Shown here: positions 62,206-64,000 of the stretch, piece after piece
How positions within the stretch are numbered: the stretch's first letter is position 1
Layout of the letters: every line of letters starts with the position of its first letter
From: Maribacter_C sp047345145
GTDB lineage: Bacteria > Bacteroidota > Bacteroidia > Flavobacteriales > Flavobacteriaceae
Assembly: GCF_047345145.1 (NCBI RefSeq)
Contig: NZ_JBLFER010000006.1
Span: 1 to 64,000, forward strand
DNA length: 64,000 nt
Direction: 5' to 3'
Notes under the pieces: generated by a model
Databases searched by the model: none
The model's input: only the letters and a program-made list of their open reading frames with translations
What the model was told of the DNA's origin: nothing
Made by a program: the position numbers and the translations under genes

Positions 62206-62578
62206 AATTCATAGCTTTTTTAATAGTTCCAAATTGGAAGTATGTGATGATTAAAAAAAATAGGGTTGGCAATAACCATATTCCGTTTCCTATGAAATCG
62301 TGTGCGATGTGGAAGGCTGAGATATTGAAAATTACAGGCAACAATAATAGCCACCCCAAAAACTTGGTTTTTGGCTCAGTAATCAAAATTCCACCGACAA
62401 TTTCCGCTAGTGCTACAATAACGAATAAGTATGATGTAAACATTGCCCCCATAAAACTTTGAGCTGTTGGGTCAGCAGGTGGTTCAACAGGAATAAAGCC
62501 AAAGAACTTATTTAGTCCAAAAATGACCATTAGGATTGCCAATCCCCAAATTGAAATAGTTTGAATAGTATTTTGCAT
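62192..62578 (-). CDS. DoxX-like membrane protein
   Basis: The 128-residue protein has four helices (about 8-28, 45-65, 70-90, 100-120) with LAILMVIFGLNKFFGF and LAEIVGGILI, typical of DoxX/DUF417-like proteins. These often join redox stress systems. The ATG at 62578 (MQNTIQTISIWGL) is preferred; the frame is open to 62602, which overlaps the peroxiredoxin gene. Confidence 0.82.
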   Translation of the reverse strand: MQNTIQTISIWGLAILMVIFGLNKFFGFIPVEPPADPTAQSFMGAMFTSYLFVIVALAEIVGGILITEPKTKFLGWLLLLPVIFNISAFHIAHDFIGNGIWLLPTLFFLIITYFQFGTIKKAMNYGKA

Positions 62579-62582
62579 GAGA

Positions 62583-63248
62583 TTATTTTTTAAGTGAATC
62601 AATGATTTCAGATGCTTCTACTCTGATCCTATAATCGCCACCTGCAGCTTTTGCAAAAGTGATAGTTCCATCCTTTTCAATTATGTAAACAGCAGGAACG
62701 GGCAATTCTCTTGAGTCGTCCGAATAATGACCGTCAAAGTCCAATCCAAGTTCTGTCATTGTTTTTACCGGTGCATCATTATTTTTGAATACGGTCGTAT
62801 AATTTCGTGCAACGATATTCCCGTTGTCACTCAAAACCTCAAACTTGAGTTTGTTCTTTTCCTTTATGCTCAAAGATTCGTCAGGTGTTTGCGGTGAAAT
62901 AGCAACCAACTGAGCTCCTAAGGCTTGGATTTCTTCTATTGTATTTTGATAATGAGCTAACTGCAGATTACAATATGGACACCAAGTGCCTCTATAGAAA
63001 GCTAATACAACTTTCCCTTTTTGAAGTAGATTGGAAAGTTTTACGGTTTCATTGGTTGCATTTGATAGTGAAAAATCTGGTGCTTTTTCTCCAATTTTTA
63101 ATTTAAGAATCGATTGATGTTGAGTGTGTAAAGCTTCAGCGTCATTATCGAAGACCCTCAATACATTTTCGGGTAACATTTTGCCTAAATTTTCTCTTAA
63201 CCCTTTTAGGTTATCTTGGTAAGTATTTGTTTGTGATGTTGTACTCAT
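62583..63248 (-). CDS. Peroxiredoxin-like protein (AhpC/TSA type)
   Basis: The 221-residue protein has a redoxin domain: GEKAPDFSLSNATNETVKL, the active site FYRGTWCPYCNLQL with CxxC, and VAISPQTPDESL. It probably reduces peroxides or disulfides in the cytosol. It heads the row peroxiredoxin, DoxX, SRPBCC, SDR and lies 99 bases from the Crp-family gene, which may control it. Confidence 0.9.
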   Translation of the reverse strand: MSTTSQTNTYQDNLKGLRENLGKMLPENVLRVFDNDAEALHTQHQSILKLKIGEKAPDFSLSNATNETVKLSNLLQKGKVVLAFYRGTWCPYCNLQLAHYQNTIEEIQALGAQLVAISPQTPDESLSIKEKNKLKFEVLSDNGNIVARNYTTVFKNNDAPVKTMTELGLDFDGHYSDDSRELPVPAVYIIEKDGTITFAKAAGGDYRIRVEASEIIDSLKK

Positions 63249-63347
63249 TTTACTTTGTTTTAGATGACGTCAAAATCGACGATACAAAGTTGCGGCCGTT
63301 GGGGGGCTTAAAAAATGAACTACATTAGGAAATACCCTTGAACTAGA

Positions 63348-63935
63348 TTAAGATTTTGCGGAAAGATTTTTTCTTATTTTGGACATAAATTCAGGTGTCA
63401 TCCCCAAATAGGATGCAATTACTTTCTGGGGAACACGCTTAACAATGTTGGGGTAACGCTCTAATAATTCCAAATACCGTTCTGCTGCAGTCATACTTAA
63501 ATTTGACAAAGCCCGTTTTCGTGAAAAGGCAAACGCCCTTTCCGTAGAAGTCCTGAAATATTCACTTAATCCATGAATTTCTTGACAAAGACCCTCGATG
63601 TCGTTGTAGGTCATTTGAAATATCGTAGAATCCTCCAAAGCCTCAACAAATAGCGTTGCTGGTGTTTGGGTGATGTAGCTGTAGAAATCACTCACAAACC
63701 AATCCTCAATAGCAATTTGAACGGTGTGCTCCCTTCCTTCATTATCGACGAAATAAGAACGAAAAGCACCTTCCACAACATAATTTCTATACTGACAAAC
63801 GTAACCAGGTTGATCTATAAATTGACGCTTCTTAATTTTTGTTGTTCGGATGATGGATATCAGTCTTTCCTTTTCCTCAATTGAAAGAGAAACATATCTA
63901 TCAATATTCTGTAGTATGTTTTTGTATTGTTCCAG
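63348..63935 (-). CDS. Crp/Fnr-family regulator, probable CTG start
   Basis: From an ATG/GTG view only a GTG at 63776 is available, giving a 142-residue protein that lacks half of the cyclic-nucleotide domain. The frame stays open upstream to a stop at 63939-63941, and the added residues (EQYKNILQNIDRYVSLSIEE, then PGYVCQYRNYVVEGAFRSYF) are a normal Crp/Fnr N-terminus. The natural start would be the CTG at 63933-63935, giving about 195 residues, the usual length. The C-terminus is the helix-turn-helix (RVPQKVIASYLGMTPEFMSKI). No Fnr-type cysteine cluster is seen. It likely controls the neighbouring redox cluster. Confidence 0.8.
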   Translation of the reverse strand: MEQYKNILQNIDRYVSLSIEEKERLISIIRTTKIKKRQFIDQPGYVCQYRNYVVEGAFRSYFVDNEGREHTVQIAIEDWFVSDFYSYITQTPATLFVEALEDSTIFQMTYNDIEGLCQEIHGLSEYFRTSTERAFAFSRKRALSNLSMTAAERYLELLERYPNIVKRVPQKVIASYLGMTPEFMSKIRKNLSAKS

Positions 63936-64000
63936 AGGCTAAAAGAATCTATTTTGATAATTGCTATTTTTTCAGATTATAAATATACAGATAACTAAAA

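Noticed and set aside
63348..63776. Crp-family gene as a truncated pseudogene
   Set aside because: The frame is continuous upstream with normal family sequence, so an unusual start is more likely than truncation.
1..64000. tRNA, rRNA and classical riboswitches
   Set aside because: None was recognised by eye on either strand; a covariance-model scan would be needed to exclude short RNAs, especially in 19107-19541 and 57458-57781.

Overview
The window reads as the chromosome of a marine-type member of the Flavobacteriaceae (Bacteroidota). The evidence is low GC, promoters of the Bacteroidota form TTG-N18-TAnnTTTG, and typical family content: DUF3276, DUF4920, DUF6268, DUF6607, a long NusB, HmuY, a cyclophilin-FKBP fusion and YfiT-type bacillithiol transferase. 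The species cannot be named. I saw no rRNA, tRNA or CRISPR array.

Region 1 to 3412 is the most unusual part. It has the layout of an integron: a tyrosine recombinase (2585-3412, +) is divergent from a row of small minus-strand genes, and each gene is followed by a large imperfect inverted repeat (116-317, 1056-1193, 1621-1820). The two ends of each cassette are exact reverse complements over 9-10 bases: TTTGCTAAC/GTTAGCAAA, TGTTGCCAAC/GTTGGCAACA and TGCGCCTAAC/GTTAGGCGCA. The sequence differs from cassette to cassette, as expected of integron cassettes. An attI-like site with alternating GTGTATATGA-type motifs lies at 2470-2588. The recombinase lacks the extra segment of classical IntI. All cargo genes seen here are exported proteins of unknown function. 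A fourth repeat of the same kind stands alone at 27609-27745, between a PH-like membrane protein and a VOC protein.

From 3.4 to 26.8 kb the content is mostly housekeeping: ilvE, mnmD, grpE-dnaJ (preceded by two arrays of 7-bp repeats), an ABC Na+/drug exporter pair with an MscS channel, a sigma-54-type response regulator, PPK2 with an M28 peptidase, the immunophilin fusion, cspA, lpxD, a bacillithiol transferase, a thioredoxin-cupin-GNAT group, a bile-acid-type symporter and an acyltransferase. The stretch 27-29 kb is accessory: the VOC gene, the lone attC-like site, the PH-like gene and a four-helix membrane protein with a TIR/deoxyribosyltransferase-like domain. Then follow an M14 peptidase, DUF3276, an ABC exporter, nusB, DUF1573, yajC, a Tat-exported Gfo/Idh/MocA protein, pepT, pyrD, a LysE exporter and an HMG-CoA lyase.

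Region 43.4-50.3 kb looks like an iron/haem uptake locus. It has two paralogous FMN-binding proteins, a DUF6607 protein, a TonB receptor, an HmuY haem-binding lipoprotein, a porin and a four-helix membrane protein. Three promoters in it carry the same palindrome, near TTTAGATTGATTCTAAA, probably the site of a Fur- or DtxR-like repressor. The remainder holds guaB, a methyltransferase, lysA, sucC, several small unknown genes, and at the right end a minus-strand cluster (Crp-family regulator, peroxiredoxin, DoxX, SRPBCC, SDR) that looks like a stress or redox unit. The Crp gene seems to start at CTG.
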